Source: Candidatus Reidiella endopervernicosa (GTDB taxonomy: Bacteria; Pseudomonadota; Gammaproteobacteria; GCF-013343005). From it: a stretch of 64,000 nt of DNA. Made by a program: the position numbers and the translations under genes. The stretch spans positions 310,001 through 374,000 of the forward strand of contig NZ_CP054491.1 in assembly GCF_013343005.1 (NCBI RefSeq). Direction: 5' to 3'. This document shows positions 44,874 to 54,787 of this stretch, piece by piece (the stretch's first letter is position 1; every line of letters begins with the position of its first letter). Under the pieces are notes generated by a model that had not been told where the DNA came from, did no database searches, and saw only the letters and a list, made by a program, of their open reading frames with translations.

Positions 44874-45719
44874 TCACGTCAGCCAGATGCGTCGCAGCTC
44901 ATAACCGATAAAGCGACTGGTCAGCCAGAGCATCATCAGTGGCAGCAAAATCGCCTCCAATACAACCACCGCCAGCTGTATAACCAGCTCCTTGGTCACC
45001 TGCTCTGATATCTTCTTCGCCTCCTGTAGCGACTCCTCCAGGCGCTTGCCGATATCCCAGCCGCTAGAGTGCCCGGCTAACGATTCGATGCCATCACCCG
45101 CCTGGATGAGATTGGCGAGTGAGTCTTGATAGTTACTCTGTACAAACTCCGCACTGTGGAGCTGATCGACTGCGATCGGTGTGAGCACTGCAAAGATAAC
45201 CGCAGCAAAGATAATGGCGGTCATGCGATGGAGCAGGTTGCCGACCCTTTGCAGTGAGCTTGCGCCGGAGATCAGCGCCGCCAGCCCCACAACATAGAGT
45301 ACGCCCAGGGAGATCAGTAACGCCGGATCGTAGAGGAGTTCACCGAAGATACGCAGGATCCAGAAGGCGGTCGCTGAGATCAGCATCATCAGCGAGAAGC
45401 GTTCGACCAGATCGTTAATCGGGTCGAGCACCTCGCCCGGTTTGATGTTGGCGCTGACACCAATAGAGACACCGATCTCAGCCGCCTGGATCACCGAGAT
45501 ACCGGCATTGATCACCCGAGCGATGGCAAAGGAGGCGAGTGTGCGCTCCGAGGTGGTCTCGACATACTCAGTCAGATCGCCCTTATCGAGCGCACCGCCA
45601 AGATTGAGCAACAACATCACTGCCAGCAGCGCACCCAATAGCAGACTACGAATCAGATCGCGGCGATGACCCTGCTTACTCTCATCCTCAACTCTGCGGC
45701 TGCATGGCACACCCTCCAC
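44874..45719 (-). CDS. Hypothetical membrane protein, four or more helices
   Basis: 281 residues. Helices at LLLGALLAVMLLLNLGGAL, LMMLISATAFWILRIFGELL, ISLGVLYVVGLAALISGA and MTAIIFAAVIFAVLTPIAV, with a final LVIQLAVVVLEAILLPLMML. A soluble helical segment HSAEFVQSNYQDSLANLIQA lies before the last helix. Family not recognised. Five bases after the TlpA-like gene, so part of the same operon. Confidence 0.7.
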   Translation of the reverse strand: MEGVPCSRRVEDESKQGHRRDLIRSLLLGALLAVMLLLNLGGALDKGDLTEYVETTSERTLASFAIARVINAGISVIQAAEIGVSIGVSANIKPGEVLDPINDLVERFSLMMLISATAFWILRIFGELLYDPALLISLGVLYVVGLAALISGASSLQRVGNLLHRMTAIIFAAVIFAVLTPIAVDQLHSAEFVQSNYQDSLANLIQAGDGIESLAGHSSGWDIGKRLEESLQEAKKISEQVTKELVIQLAVVVLEAILLPLMMLWLTSRFIGYELRRIWLT

Positions 45720-45724
45720 GACGA

Positions 45725-46228
45725 CTATTTCAGTGCTCGAATCTTCGCCAGTAGTTCGGGATCATCCCAGGCGCGACCACCAATGGCCTGATAGGCAACC
45801 CGCCCCTTGGGATCGACCACAAAGGTGGTCGGCAGACCGCGCACCGGCCAGCCACCGATCACCTTGGAATCGGTATCGAGCAGCAGTGGGAACTCAACCG
45901 GATAGTTGGCGGTGAACTGGAACACCGTCTCCTCATCCTCACCCACATTGATCGCTAGAAGCTCGATGTTATCGGCCTTCAAGATTTCTGAAGCACGCTG
46001 CATCGACGGCATCTCTTCACGACAGGGCGGACACCAGGTTGCCCAGAAGTTGATCACTACCACCCGGCCACGATAGTCGGAGAGACGATGTTGATTACCA
46101 TCGAGATCGTTGAGCAGAAAATTGGAGGCCACGGGTTTGTTGGGAAAGGCCGTCAGGCCGTTGCCCATCTCGGCAGAGGCAGCTCCGACACTCAATAGCA
46201 GCAGTAGTGAAATGATAATTTTTCGCAT
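45725..46228 (-). CDS. TlpA/ResA-type thiol-disulfide oxidoreductase
   Basis: 167 residues from ATG 46228 with GGAG upstream. Signal peptide (KIIISLLLLLSVGAASA), then VVVINFWATWCPPCREEMPS with the active CPPC and the cis-Pro in VRGLPTTFVVDPKG. It acts in the periplasm to reduce disulfides, often for cytochrome c or apo-metalloprotein maturation. Middle gene of a three-gene minus-strand operon. Confidence 0.9.
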   Translation of the reverse strand: MRKIIISLLLLLSVGAASAEMGNGLTAFPNKPVASNFLLNDLDGNQHRLSDYRGRVVVINFWATWCPPCREEMPSMQRASEILKADNIELLAINVGEDEETVFQFTANYPVEFPLLLDTDSKVIGGWPVRGLPTTFVVDPKGRVAYQAIGGRAWDDPELLAKIRALK

Positions 46229-46246
46229 CAATTACTCCAGGTGTTT

Positions 46247-46822
46247 TTAAAGCGCGCGATCCACCGCACACTCGATATCGTTGATGGTGGCACTCACCCG
46301 TTGACCATCAAGCATGACCTCAACAGAGAGGTCGAAGTGCGCTCCCGGCGGCAGACCGTAGCTGCTCATACCCCAGTTGTAGTCACCCGGTTTGAACTGC
46401 TGCTGCGTCGGTAATAGCGACCAGCGCATGGCGATGCGTGCCGCCTGCGTTGCACCCCGCTGCTTCCAGAGTATGTCCCACTGCTCTCGCGTCACCACCG
46501 AACGCGATTTTCCACCCTGTACGACCTGCCACTGATCGACATCATAGTCGAGCAGTTGCTTACCATCGTTGCGGAAAATTGTCTGAAAGACACAGGCTCG
46601 CCCTATGGTATCGGCATCTTCAGTGGAGAAACCACGCCCCTGAAAGAAGGCGCGTGTCTGATCGGGGAGGCGTTGCACCAGCTGTAACGAGACGCCTGAC
46701 TCCTGCCATGTCCAGCCACGGAGGCCTGTATCCTTCTCGACAGAGGTCGTGACCTCAGCGGAGAGTGCGGTTGAGAATAGTGCCAGTAGCAACGCGGTAG
46801 ATTTTGATGGGGTGCTTACCAT
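46247..46822 (-). CDS. Exported hypothetical protein
   Basis: 191 residues. Signal peptide (KSTALLLALFSTALSA), then WTWQESGVSLQLVQRLPDQT and FFQGRGFSTEDADTIGRACV, and MRWSLLPTQQQFKPGDYNWG, GLPPGAHFDLSVEVMLDGQR. The beta-rich C-terminus resembles a copper-chaperone-like or immunoglobulin-like fold, but I cannot assign a family. It is 18 bases upstream of the TlpA-like gene and probably shares its redox or metal task. Confidence 0.65.
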   Translation of the reverse strand: MVSTPSKSTALLLALFSTALSAEVTTSVEKDTGLRGWTWQESGVSLQLVQRLPDQTRAFFQGRGFSTEDADTIGRACVFQTIFRNDGKQLLDYDVDQWQVVQGGKSRSVVTREQWDILWKQRGATQAARIAMRWSLLPTQQQFKPGDYNWGMSSYGLPPGAHFDLSVEVMLDGQRVSATINDIECAVDRAL

Positions 46823-46838
46823 CCGATAACTCTAACGA

Positions 46839-47258
46839 CTAATGGTACCTATTTATATAGCCCTCATACTCCAGATAGGACTTGAACTTGAGATCACCCA
46901 TCAGTACATCATCGATCAGAAATTTCACCAGCTCATCGAAGCATGCATTGACGTCATGCGCCTCTTCAAACCCTTCGCAGATCTGTTTTACCTGAAACGC
47001 TTTGAGCAACATCTCGTTATGGTATATCGCGTGCTCAGCCAAATCTGGATATTTCACCTTGGCAAGGTAGGCCTCTTCATTGCGGAAGTGCTCCTTCGCA
47101 ACCTCCATCAACTCATTGAGCAGCAGGGAACACTGGTCGAGATCGTCTCTCAAGATCGCCGCCTGGATCTCCTGCATCAGCGTTAGCAGCTGTTTATGCT
47201 CATTGTCGATCTCCTCAACTCCGAGCTCATAGATTTTTCGCCACACCAGATCAACCAC
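46839..47258 (-). CDS. Hemerythrin-like protein with one iron ligand replaced
   Basis: 139 residues from GTG 47258 with GGAG six bases upstream. IDNEHKQLL, HFRNEEAYL and HAIYHNEMLLKAF carry most of the di-iron ligands. The last motif, normally W/F-L-x-x-H-I-x-x-x-D, reads FLIDDVLMGDLKFKSYL: the His is Asp. Hemerythrins bind O2 or NO at a di-iron centre; here the site may be altered. Confidence 0.85.
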   Translation of the reverse strand: MVDLVWRKIYELGVEEIDNEHKQLLTLMQEIQAAILRDDLDQCSLLLNELMEVAKEHFRNEEAYLAKVKYPDLAEHAIYHNEMLLKAFQVKQICEGFEEAHDVNACFDELVKFLIDDVLMGDLKFKSYLEYEGYINRYH

Positions 47259-47420
47259 AACTCACTCCAAAGGTATTAAACACCTATACCAGAACAAACC
47301 ACCTATTTGCTCAGTCGCGGGAGAACACCCATTATGTGCAACGATAAAAACGTCGCTCAACCTAGGGTAATAATAGACCTACTCCAATAAACAGCTCGCC
47401 AGTATGGCTCTTGATTGCTC

Positions 47421-47426
47421 TATAAT
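47421..47426 (+). promoter_or_regulatory. Possible -10 box of slyD
   Basis: TATAAT 30 bases before the slyD ATG, in the context GCTCTATAATGACGC. The -35 is not convincing. Confidence 0.4.
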
Positions 47427-47455
47427 GACGCCCAATAACTGAACCGGAGTAAACC

Positions 47456-47968
47456 ATGCAGATCAGCAAAGATAAGGTCGTCACTATCGAATACACCATG
47501 ACCGATGAAGCGGGAAAGATGGTCGATACCACTGATAACCGTGACGCCCTCTCATTCATTCAGGGCAGCGGCCAGCTGATTCCAGCCCTGGAGCAGGCGC
47601 TCGAGGGGCATAGCTCCGGTGAGCAGTTACAGATCACACTCCCCCCCGAACAGGGCTACGGCGAACGCGACGAGCGCCTGGTCAAGGAGATTCCTCGAAG
47701 CCAGTTTCAGGTGCCGGGAGAGATCGAACTCGGGATGCTGTTCCAGGCACAAAACGGCGACCACGCAGTGCCCGTAACCGTCGTTAAGTTCGATGAGGAG
47801 ACCGTCACTATTGATGCCAACCCACAGTTGGCCGGCACGACTCTGAGTGTCGATATCGTCATCGTCGAGGTACGCGATGCGATCGCCGAGGAGCTTGAGA
47901 GTGGTGAGGTGCAGGAGATTAACGAGATCTACCAGCAGGAGATGGCTCGCAACAAAGAGTCTGAGTAG
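47456..47968 (+). CDS. slyD: FKBP-type peptidyl-prolyl isomerase SlyD
   Basis: 170 residues. VVTIEYTMTDEAGKMVDTT, LSFIQGSGQLIPALEQALEG, LPPEQGYGERDERLVKEIPR and the insert-in-flap region that gives SlyD its chaperone activity. The C-terminal tail is acidic rather than His-rich, so nickel binding is probably weak. A cytoplasmic folding factor. Intact. Confidence 0.9.
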   Translation: MQISKDKVVTIEYTMTDEAGKMVDTTDNRDALSFIQGSGQLIPALEQALEGHSSGEQLQITLPPEQGYGERDERLVKEIPRSQFQVPGEIELGMLFQAQNGDHAVPVTVVKFDEETVTIDANPQLAGTTLSVDIVIVEVRDAIAEELESGEVQEINEIYQQEMARNKESE

Positions 47969-47976
47969 CAGCGAAC

Positions 47977-49248
47977 TTACCCCGGTGTACGTACGCAGCG
48001 TGCATAGTTATAGACGTAGCGCACATCACCCTGCGGTCCAAAGTAGTCTGGGTAGTCACCAATGTTGCCCGACTTGGGATCGCTGCGTTGCGCACCTGCA
48101 CCGTGCACATCGAGCAGCTCCTCTCCCACACCGATTGCCTGAGTCACTACGTTGAAACGTCCCTGCGCCTCACCAAAGGCGACATAGATAGCATGATCAC
48201 CGGCAATAGGACCATCGAGGTGCGTGGTGCTACTCCAGTAGAAGGGGTAGTTGGTATTGCCATCGGGATCGAGCATGGTGACCACCTCAAACAGAGGATC
48301 GATGGCGGGTGTGCCGCTGATATCGGGCGCACGACTGTAATCGACGATACTCTGTAACTCCTTGGCGTTGGGTAGTCGCCAATCACTGCGGCTCGCATCG
48401 CTCACCCCTTCACACCAGGCAAGCGCCTCACGCCAGTCGACCCGGCCATCACCCTGACTTCCTGCCGTTCCGGCAAAGCTGCTGCTGTCACGCTGCATCC
48501 ACTGCAGGCCGGTGGCGCTATCGGTAATGGTGTTGTCGCCATTATCGGCAAAGCTATTCTCAAACGCCTCGCTGCCGCGCACCAGACGCAGGTTCCACGC
48601 CCCCGATTGCGGATAACCCTTGATACGGCCATCGATAAAATTTACACCGAAGAAGGCGGCTTGACCGTCGAAAACGGTTCCCACATAGGCGGTTGAGGTG
48701 AGGTACTGTGCATCGATATACCGTGTGCCGGTGGAGAAGAACTCCATATCGAAATAGCCGGTATCGATATAGGGCACGGCATCGTTCTCAGACATGCCGG
48801 TTGAGCCGCTGAAGTCGATCAGTGAGTAGAGTTCCTTGATGGTCGGGACTCGCCAGTCGATATAACCGGCGTGGCTTGAAGCCGCGGCAACACTGTCGCC
48901 ATCGGTGAAGGTAACGTCATTGATGGTTACCGCTGACCACATCAGGCCGGTGTTATTGTCGGTGACCGTCTCGTCACCATTATCAGTGTAACTGGGCTGC
49001 GGCCCCACATAATCACCATCCTGACCCGTTGGCGCGCTGCTGCAACTGATGGCGCCACCCGTGGTTGAATAGCAATTGTCCTGTCCGGCATCGACGACAA
49101 CAAAGCTTGCTACGGGCGTGTTCGAGACTACCTCTTCGACTGCCGTCACCTCATCGACCTCATCGGTCGCCACCGTGACACTACTACTGCCTCCAACACA
49201 ACCACTCAGCAGCAACACTGAACTCACAACCGTCACCACATCTCTCAT
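47977..49248 (-). CDS. DUF1566 lipoprotein with two repeat domains
   Basis: 423 residues from ATG 49248 with GAGGGAG six bases upstream. Lipoprotein signal (VVSSVLLLSGCVGG). DUF1566 copies begin at NGDETVTDNNTGLMWSAVT and NGDNTITDSATGLQWMQRD, each followed by WRVPTIKELYSLID or WRLPNAKELQSIVD. The family resembles a C-type-lectin-like fold of surface proteins. It converges with slyD. Confidence 0.85.
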   Translation of the reverse strand: MRDVVTVVSSVLLLSGCVGGSSSVTVATDEVDEVTAVEEVVSNTPVASFVVVDAGQDNCYSTTGGAISCSSAPTGQDGDYVGPQPSYTDNGDETVTDNNTGLMWSAVTINDVTFTDGDSVAAASSHAGYIDWRVPTIKELYSLIDFSGSTGMSENDAVPYIDTGYFDMEFFSTGTRYIDAQYLTSTAYVGTVFDGQAAFFGVNFIDGRIKGYPQSGAWNLRLVRGSEAFENSFADNGDNTITDSATGLQWMQRDSSSFAGTAGSQGDGRVDWREALAWCEGVSDASRSDWRLPNAKELQSIVDYSRAPDISGTPAIDPLFEVVTMLDPDGNTNYPFYWSSTTHLDGPIAGDHAIYVAFGEAQGRFNVVTQAIGVGEELLDVHGAGAQRSDPKSGNIGDYPDYFGPQGDVRYVYNYARCVRTPG

Positions 49249-49352
49249 CACACACTCCCTCTTGTTTAGGGGACAGTATCGAGAGCAACTGTGGAGAGAG
49301 TGTGGTGTTAGGGTGAAAGCAGGTTGAAGATCTGGCTAATTGGGGTTGTTCG

Positions 49353-51090
49353 CTAGCTGCGCAGACAGTGCCGGATAGTTCGAGTCAGGCTGGCAATCAC
49401 AATCGGCTTGTCGACCACTGCATCCATACCTGACTTGATGTAGTTCTCGCGCTCATCGTTCATTACGCTGGCGGTCAGGCCGATGATCGGCAGTGCCGCG
49501 ATCGCCGCATCACTATCGGTCCGAATCTGGCGTGTAGCACTGATGCCATCCATCACCGGCATATGCACATCCATCAGTACCACCTCGAATGACTGCTGGT
49601 GGACCATCTCAATCGCCAGCGCACCATTCTCCGCCTCGTAGACTTCATGCCCCTGCTGGCGCAAAAGGGTGGTGGCCGCAAGACGGCTGATTGAATCGTC
49701 ATCGACCACCAGGATAGTTAGCTTACGGTCACTCTCATCTCTTTCGGTGGCCCCGCTCTCATCAATCTGCTCGGCAATCGGTAGTACCACCTCAAGTTCA
49801 AAGTGGCTCCCCTCCCCCTCACGCGATGAGACATCGAGACGACCCTGCATCGCATCGACCAGTCGTTTGCTGATCGCCAGGCCCAGCCCTACCCCCTCAT
49901 TATCGATCCGCTCGGGGGGTGATCTGATGAAAGCTGTCGAAGATGTCCTGCACCTTCTCAGGGGGGATACCGATACCGCTATCCTCGACGTTAACAAGCA
50001 GTCGATAGTTCGATGCATCGATCAATTCACCACCGATGGAGAGCTTCACATCACCCTCGCTGGTGAACTTGCAGGCGTTACCGACCAGATTGACGATAAT
50101 CTGCACCAGCCGCTGCTCATCAGCAATCAATCGCGCAGGCAGTTTTTCACTCACCTCGGTGGTGAAATCGACACGCCGCCCCTCAAACAGCGGCTCGGTC
50201 AGAATCTGGATATCGATTACCCACTGGAAGGTATCAAACGGTCTGGGTAGCAGCTCCAGACGGCCCGACTCGATCTTGGAGATATCGAGCAGCTCATCAA
50301 TCAGCGAGAGTAAGTTCTTACCAGAACGGTCAATCGTCTCCAGATAGTGCTGCTGCTCATCACTCAACTCGGTCGCCTGCATTACCTGCACCATGCCGAG
50401 CATGCCGTTCATCGGCGTACGGATCTCGTGACTCATATTGGCGAGAAACAGGCTCTTGGCACGGCTCGCCTGCTGCGCCTCACCGAGCGCCGAATCGAGC
50501 TCGTTAACACTCACCTCCAGCGCACTGTTCTTGGCATTGAGCTCCTTCTCATAGTGCGACATCTGTACGGTGTAACTACGGGTGAGCAGGCTGGCAATCA
50601 ACATTCCGAGCACTGCCGTCACCAGCGCGTTTTCAGAGAGCTGTAGATCGAACAGATTGGCACAGATCACAATCGCCGCCAGAACCGCCGCCGTCATGAA
50701 CACACCGGCACGCTCACCGAGCAGCACATAGGTGATATAGATGACGAAGTAGTACCAGATCAGGCGGAACTCATCGCCCGGTACAAATATCATCGCCGAG
50801 GTGAAGACATAGAAAGAGAGGATGACAAAGGCGATCGCCACATTCTCATAACAGGCCTTGGAGCGACGGATATAGATCAGCAGTGCGATAGAGATAAACG
50901 AGTAGACGTAGTCGACCTTGGCGTGAATCTCACCGATATCGTTGATACCGAGATCACTCAACAGGGCAAACAGCAGGGAAAACACCGCCGCAATCACCAT
51001 GATGGTGTTGAGGATTTTAAATTTGAATACCAGGTCCGCTTCGCTCTTGTCGAAGGTAAAACCACTTTTCAAAATATCTTTAAACGCCAT
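49353..51090 (-). CDS. Membrane hybrid histidine kinase with receiver domain (one frame break)
   Basis: About 578 residues when joined. Six N-terminal helices (MASE-type sensor), then a coiled coil, HisKA (FLANMSHEIRTPMNGMLGM) and HATPase (NLVGNACKFTSEGDV, VEDSGIGIPPEKVQDIFD, EGVGLGLAISKRL). The receiver domain has ILVVDDDSISRLA, LMDVHMPVMDG and DKP. The frame slips at a run of six C (about 49915); five C would give HQITPERIDNEGVGLGL. Phosphate passes from His to the receiver Asp; no output domain is attached. Confidence 0.9.
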
Positions 51091-51257
51091 CTACAACCAC
51101 GGCTCTACCAAGTAGTGACACAGCGAGAGATACAGGAATGCGCCACAGGTCGGAATCAGGGATTAGCTCTACTAACTGCTTGGCTCAATAGTACATCAAA
51201 TAGGTCGATTCTCAGACCGCTGGAGAAACATAAACATCGACTCCGGCACGAAAGCGT

Positions 51258-52163
51258 TCAGCTCTTGTCCAATCTGGCAGCATCGAATACGCAGCTACTA
51301 TTTCCGCCATTCTGCTTCGCCTGGTACATGGCACTATCGGCAGAATGAATCAGGCTATCGATGGAATCACCATTATCGGGGTAGATACAGATTCCGACAC
51401 TAATTCCGATCTCAATCTCATTACCCTGAAGCTGGTAGGGTTGTCTCAATCGATTGATCAGCTTTTGAGCCACCAGAGAGGCGGCCTCACGATCTCGTAT
51501 ATTGCTGAGACTCACCACAAATTCATCACCACCGAAACGCGCTACTGAGTCGGCGAATCGCAACTCATCGGTCATACGCCGCGCCACCTCTATGAGAATT
51601 TAATCACCTGCCTCATGACCCAGCTGGTCGTTGACCGGTTTAAAACCGTCCAGATCTAGAAACAGCAACGCCATCCGCTCTTTCGAACGTTCGGCAAGTG
51701 CAACTACTCGCTCCATCTGCTGATAGAAGAGGCGACGGTTTGGCAGATTCGTCAGCGTATCGGTTCCTGCTAACCGCTCCAGCTTCTCCTGGACCGAAAG
51801 ATTCTCCTGCAGCAGGCTGGCAATCTTTGGCAGCATCACCCGAATCAGGCGGGAGAGTCCTACCACCAGTAGACCAACGCCCACCAGTGATACCACCCAC
51901 ATATAGTTCAGATGGAGTTCATGCATGATCTCCATGGCGCGGGCCATTGGCATCACTAATGGGAAGAGATGCATGGTTGCAAGATCAACCATGTAGAAGA
52001 GTGCGATCACACCCAGACCTGCGATGGTGATTAACATCAATCGATAGACACCAAGCTCACGCAAGGTATCGGTATGGCGATAACAGGTGAAAACGACGTA
52101 GAGAAAGACACCGATGATCAGCAGATCGATCAGTGTCATGATGAAAATCGAGTTCCAGATCAT
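51258..52163 (-). CDS. Membrane diguanylate cyclase with an in-frame TAA
   Basis: Three to four N-terminal helices (LIDLLIIGVFLYVVFTCY, LMLITIAGLGVIALFYMV, WVVSLVGVGLLVVGLS), then GGDEF: DTLTNLPNRRLFYQQ, LFLDLDGFKPVNDQLGHEAG, VARFGGDEFVVSLSNI and GICIYPDNGDS. A TAA at 51600-51602 follows GHEAGD, but the same frame continues ILIEVARRMTDELRF without a shift. The signature loop is downstream of the stop, so the enzyme would be inactive unless the base is an error. Confidence 0.8.
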
Positions 52164-52265
52164 GGAATGATTATAAGCACAGCACTTTTTCGCGCGCGAG
52201 ATACCACACTTTATCGACAGTAATTTCGCTTCGATCTTGCGTGCGACGGTTGAAGCCGTCAGCGA

Positions 52266-52946
52266 CTATGCCTGACCCTTTTTTCCTAGCCAGATCATAT
52301 GCCGTCCACCGCCATGACGACCACGGGCTCGTGCACGATGCTCCTCGACTGCAAAACCTGCCCGTTTCAGCCGCTCACTAAAACCGCGATCGGGGCTGAT
52401 CGACCAGACCCCCAGCAGACTACCAGGACGAAGCGCACGCATTGCTGCTTTCAATCCCGCCGGACTGTAGAGCGCATCGTTCTCTTTGCGTGTCAGCCCC
52501 TCGGGGCCGTTGTCGACATCGAGCAGAATCGCATCGTAATGACTCGACTGAGAGCGGATCAGCTGACCCACGTCACCCTCGTGTACCGAAACTCTTTTAT
52601 CATTGAGCGGTTTACCCGCGACCTCTGCCAGCAGGGTTCTGTTCCAGGCCACCACCGCAGGCACCAGTTCGGCAACCTCCAGCTCTGCCTCAGCCCCCAG
52701 ATTTTGCAGCGCTGCTGCGAGGGTGAAACCCATACCCAGCCCGCCAATCAACACCTTTGATTGTTTATGATCGACAAGCTGCCGACAGGCCAGTTCAGCC
52801 AACGCATCCTCTGAACCGTGGACGCGGCTATTCATCAGCTCGACGAGACCCGACTTGATCGAATACTCATCACCACGGCGGTAGAGTCGCAGCTCACTCC
52901 CCTCACCGGGCACGCTAGCGGTATCGAGTAGTTCCCAGGGTCGCAT
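52266..52946 (-). CDS. Spermidine-synthase-like methyltransferase-fold protein
   Basis: 226 residues. DEYSIKSGLVELMNSRVHGS, KVLIGGLGMGFTLAAALQ, LEVAELVPAVVAWNRTLL and ILLDVDNGPEGLTRKENDAL match SpeE-like proteins. The aminopropyl-transfer residues are not clearly present, so it may be a related methyltransferase. The first ~30 residues form the usual small beta domain. Confidence 0.75.
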   Translation of the reverse strand: MRPWELLDTASVPGEGSELRLYRRGDEYSIKSGLVELMNSRVHGSEDALAELACRQLVDHKQSKVLIGGLGMGFTLAAALQNLGAEAELEVAELVPAVVAWNRTLLAEVAGKPLNDKRVSVHEGDVGQLIRSQSSHYDAILLDVDNGPEGLTRKENDALYSPAGLKAAMRALRPGSLLGVWSISPDRGFSERLKRAGFAVEEHRARARGRHGGGRHMIWLGKKGQA

Positions 52947-53167
52947 GGTGATCTCACATTTGTTGCGGTAATCCTTCAGGATCGGAGTCCATCACTGCAG
53001 GCACTCCGAGGTGTGGCTGCCTATTCTCCCTCAGATGGAATCGAAATGCGCTGTGAACGCGATACGTCTAGATGAGTGCCGGGTGGGTTTCCGTTCTGAT
53101 CACTGTGACAGGGTATCGACACACACCAAACCCCACGGCGCATTAGAAAGAAGATGGTATGTGACGA

Positions 53168-53497
53168 CTACCAGAGACTGGTGTCGCGTTTCCAGCGCAG
53201 GTAGAGCGGTATGATGATCATCACAACCAGAATAAAGATCAGTATCCCGCGATTAATTCCCCAGAGTTCAGCCAACTCTGCTGGCAGGTTTGCCCCCAGT
53301 GCAACGACCGCCGTGAGCATCACCAATGCCAGTGCACGGTAGACGAGCAGTCCGATAAAGATCATCACCAGCAGCGCCCCCTTGATAGCGGCGGGATCGA
53401 AACCGAGCTTATCGATCAAGGCGGCTGGCAGGTTAATGATTACAACCATCAACGACACCAGTGAGATCAGCGCAATTTGCAGAAAATAGCGATACAC
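53168..53497 (-). CDS. Small membrane protein, three helices
   Basis: 109 residues with helices IALISLVSLMVVIINLPAAL, ALLVMIFIGLLVYRALALVM and GILIFILVVMIIIPLYL. Function unknown. Isolated, with ~220 bp upstream of it without features. Confidence 0.6.
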   Translation of the reverse strand: MYRYFLQIALISLVSLMVVIINLPAALIDKLGFDPAAIKGALLVMIFIGLLVYRALALVMLTAVVALGANLPAELAELWGINRGILIFILVVMIIIPLYLRWKRDTSLW

Positions 53498-53611
53498 GAG
53501 AATAAGATCCGACGCCTGCTTTCGACGTTCTGTTTGTAATGTATAAGCGGCTTTAGTTCAACTCCACTTCAGCGTGGAAACATTCGTAAATGAGAAATGA
53601 ATCCTCGGCAT

Positions 53612-53947
53612 TTAATCCTTGATCAGGGTAAATTGCGTCTCAGCAGTCGATTTATCGATACTCACCCACATCTCGCAGTAGGCCTCATCGATCGGCGGCC
53701 CCTCACCACAGCTAACGCAGAAGACGATCTGTGCAAAGAAGACTCCGACACGGACCTTGATCTGCTGTTCATCATCGCCGATCTCGTTGATTACCACGCC
53801 CAGGTCGTTATCGAAGACGGTATTGCCCTCATCAATCGCCTCGGCGAGTGGTAGCACATCTTTTCTGAAACACTCCATTTCACGCTTGAAACTCTCACTG
53901 AAGGCCTCCTTACCCCAGTCACGCCGTGCATTTGGCATCTTGGCCAT
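53612..53947 (-). CDS. Hypothetical cytoplasmic protein
   Basis: 111 residues, acidic. WGKEAFSESFKREMECFRKD, FDNDLGVVINEIGDDEQQIK and VFCVSCGEGPPIDEAYCEMW are its main blocks. No family was recognised. It lies 36 bases downstream of the DUF1456 gene on the same strand and may be in its transcript. Confidence 0.6.
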   Translation of the reverse strand: MAKMPNARRDWGKEAFSESFKREMECFRKDVLPLAEAIDEGNTVFDNDLGVVINEIGDDEQQIKVRVGVFFAQIVFCVSCGEGPPIDEAYCEMWVSIDKSTAETQFTLIKD

Positions 53948-53983
53948 CGATCTATTCCCGCCTGTATCTCGACTGTAGCAGCG

Positions 53984-54619
53984 CTACTTCTTGTTAAAGG
54001 TACTGGTATCCCAGACCGACTTGGGCTTTGTCTTCGGCTTCGACTCCGCATCACGCTTTGGCTTGTCTGTGGCGCTGGGTTTTTCGTTATACCGGTTAGG
54101 CTTCTCACCACCCTTGGGGCGACTGTCATCCTTGGGTGCGGAGTCACGCTTGGTGAACTCATCACCTCGGTGTTTGATCTGCAGCCCCTTCAGGAAGAGC
54201 CGTAGCACCTGATCCTTACACTCGCGGTAGTTCTTATGTCCCGGCTTGCGGAAGAAGGCGCTCAGCTCATGTTTGCTGATATGCGCATCGGCCAGCGTCA
54301 TGGTCTCAATGATATCTTCAGCCTTGAGGTCGAGCGCAATTTTCAGCTTTCTAAACACCGCGTTGTTGTCCAGACGCTGTTCCGGCTTGGGCTGCTCACC
54401 CTCTTTTTTGCCACGTTTGCTGTTGATAAAGCCGTTGAGGAAGGCCGCCATACGCATATCATTGCACTCACGGAAATCGGCATCTTCATCCTTCTTCAAC
54501 CAAGACATCACCTCAGCTCGAGTCACCTCGAAATCGGCCTGTGCAAAGATCTCAACCACCTTCCAGTCCTGCAGGTCGAAGGTGTAACGAAGACGGCGCA
54601 AAATATCGTTGTTGTTCAC
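53984..54619 (-). CDS. DUF1456 (YehS-like) protein with charged tail
   Basis: 211 residues from GTG. Two DUF1456 repeats: MNNNDILRRLRYTFDLQDWK...ECNDMRMAAFLNGFI and NNAVFRKLKIALDLKAEDII...ECKDQVLRLFLKGL. The last ~60 residues are rich in Lys, Pro, Ser and Asp (low complexity). E. coli YehS has the same two repeats. The function is unknown. Confidence 0.9.
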   Translation of the reverse strand: MNNNDILRRLRYTFDLQDWKVVEIFAQADFEVTRAEVMSWLKKDEDADFRECNDMRMAAFLNGFINSKRGKKEGEQPKPEQRLDNNAVFRKLKIALDLKAEDIIETMTLADAHISKHELSAFFRKPGHKNYRECKDQVLRLFLKGLQIKHRGDEFTKRDSAPKDDSRPKGGEKPNRYNEKPSATDKPKRDAESKPKTKPKSVWDTSTFNKK

Positions 54620-54787
54620 AAATAGTCTCTTGTTAAATCAGTGAATTGGACGTCGGAACGCCATGATGGGTGAGTAATCTCTGTTAACTGAATATAGACG
54701 AGGTAGGCAGGTTACATCGCACCACTCGGGCAACTGTCGTAAACTTTGCCGGTCGCAAAACAACTCAAAGAAGAACAGGGAACGCGT

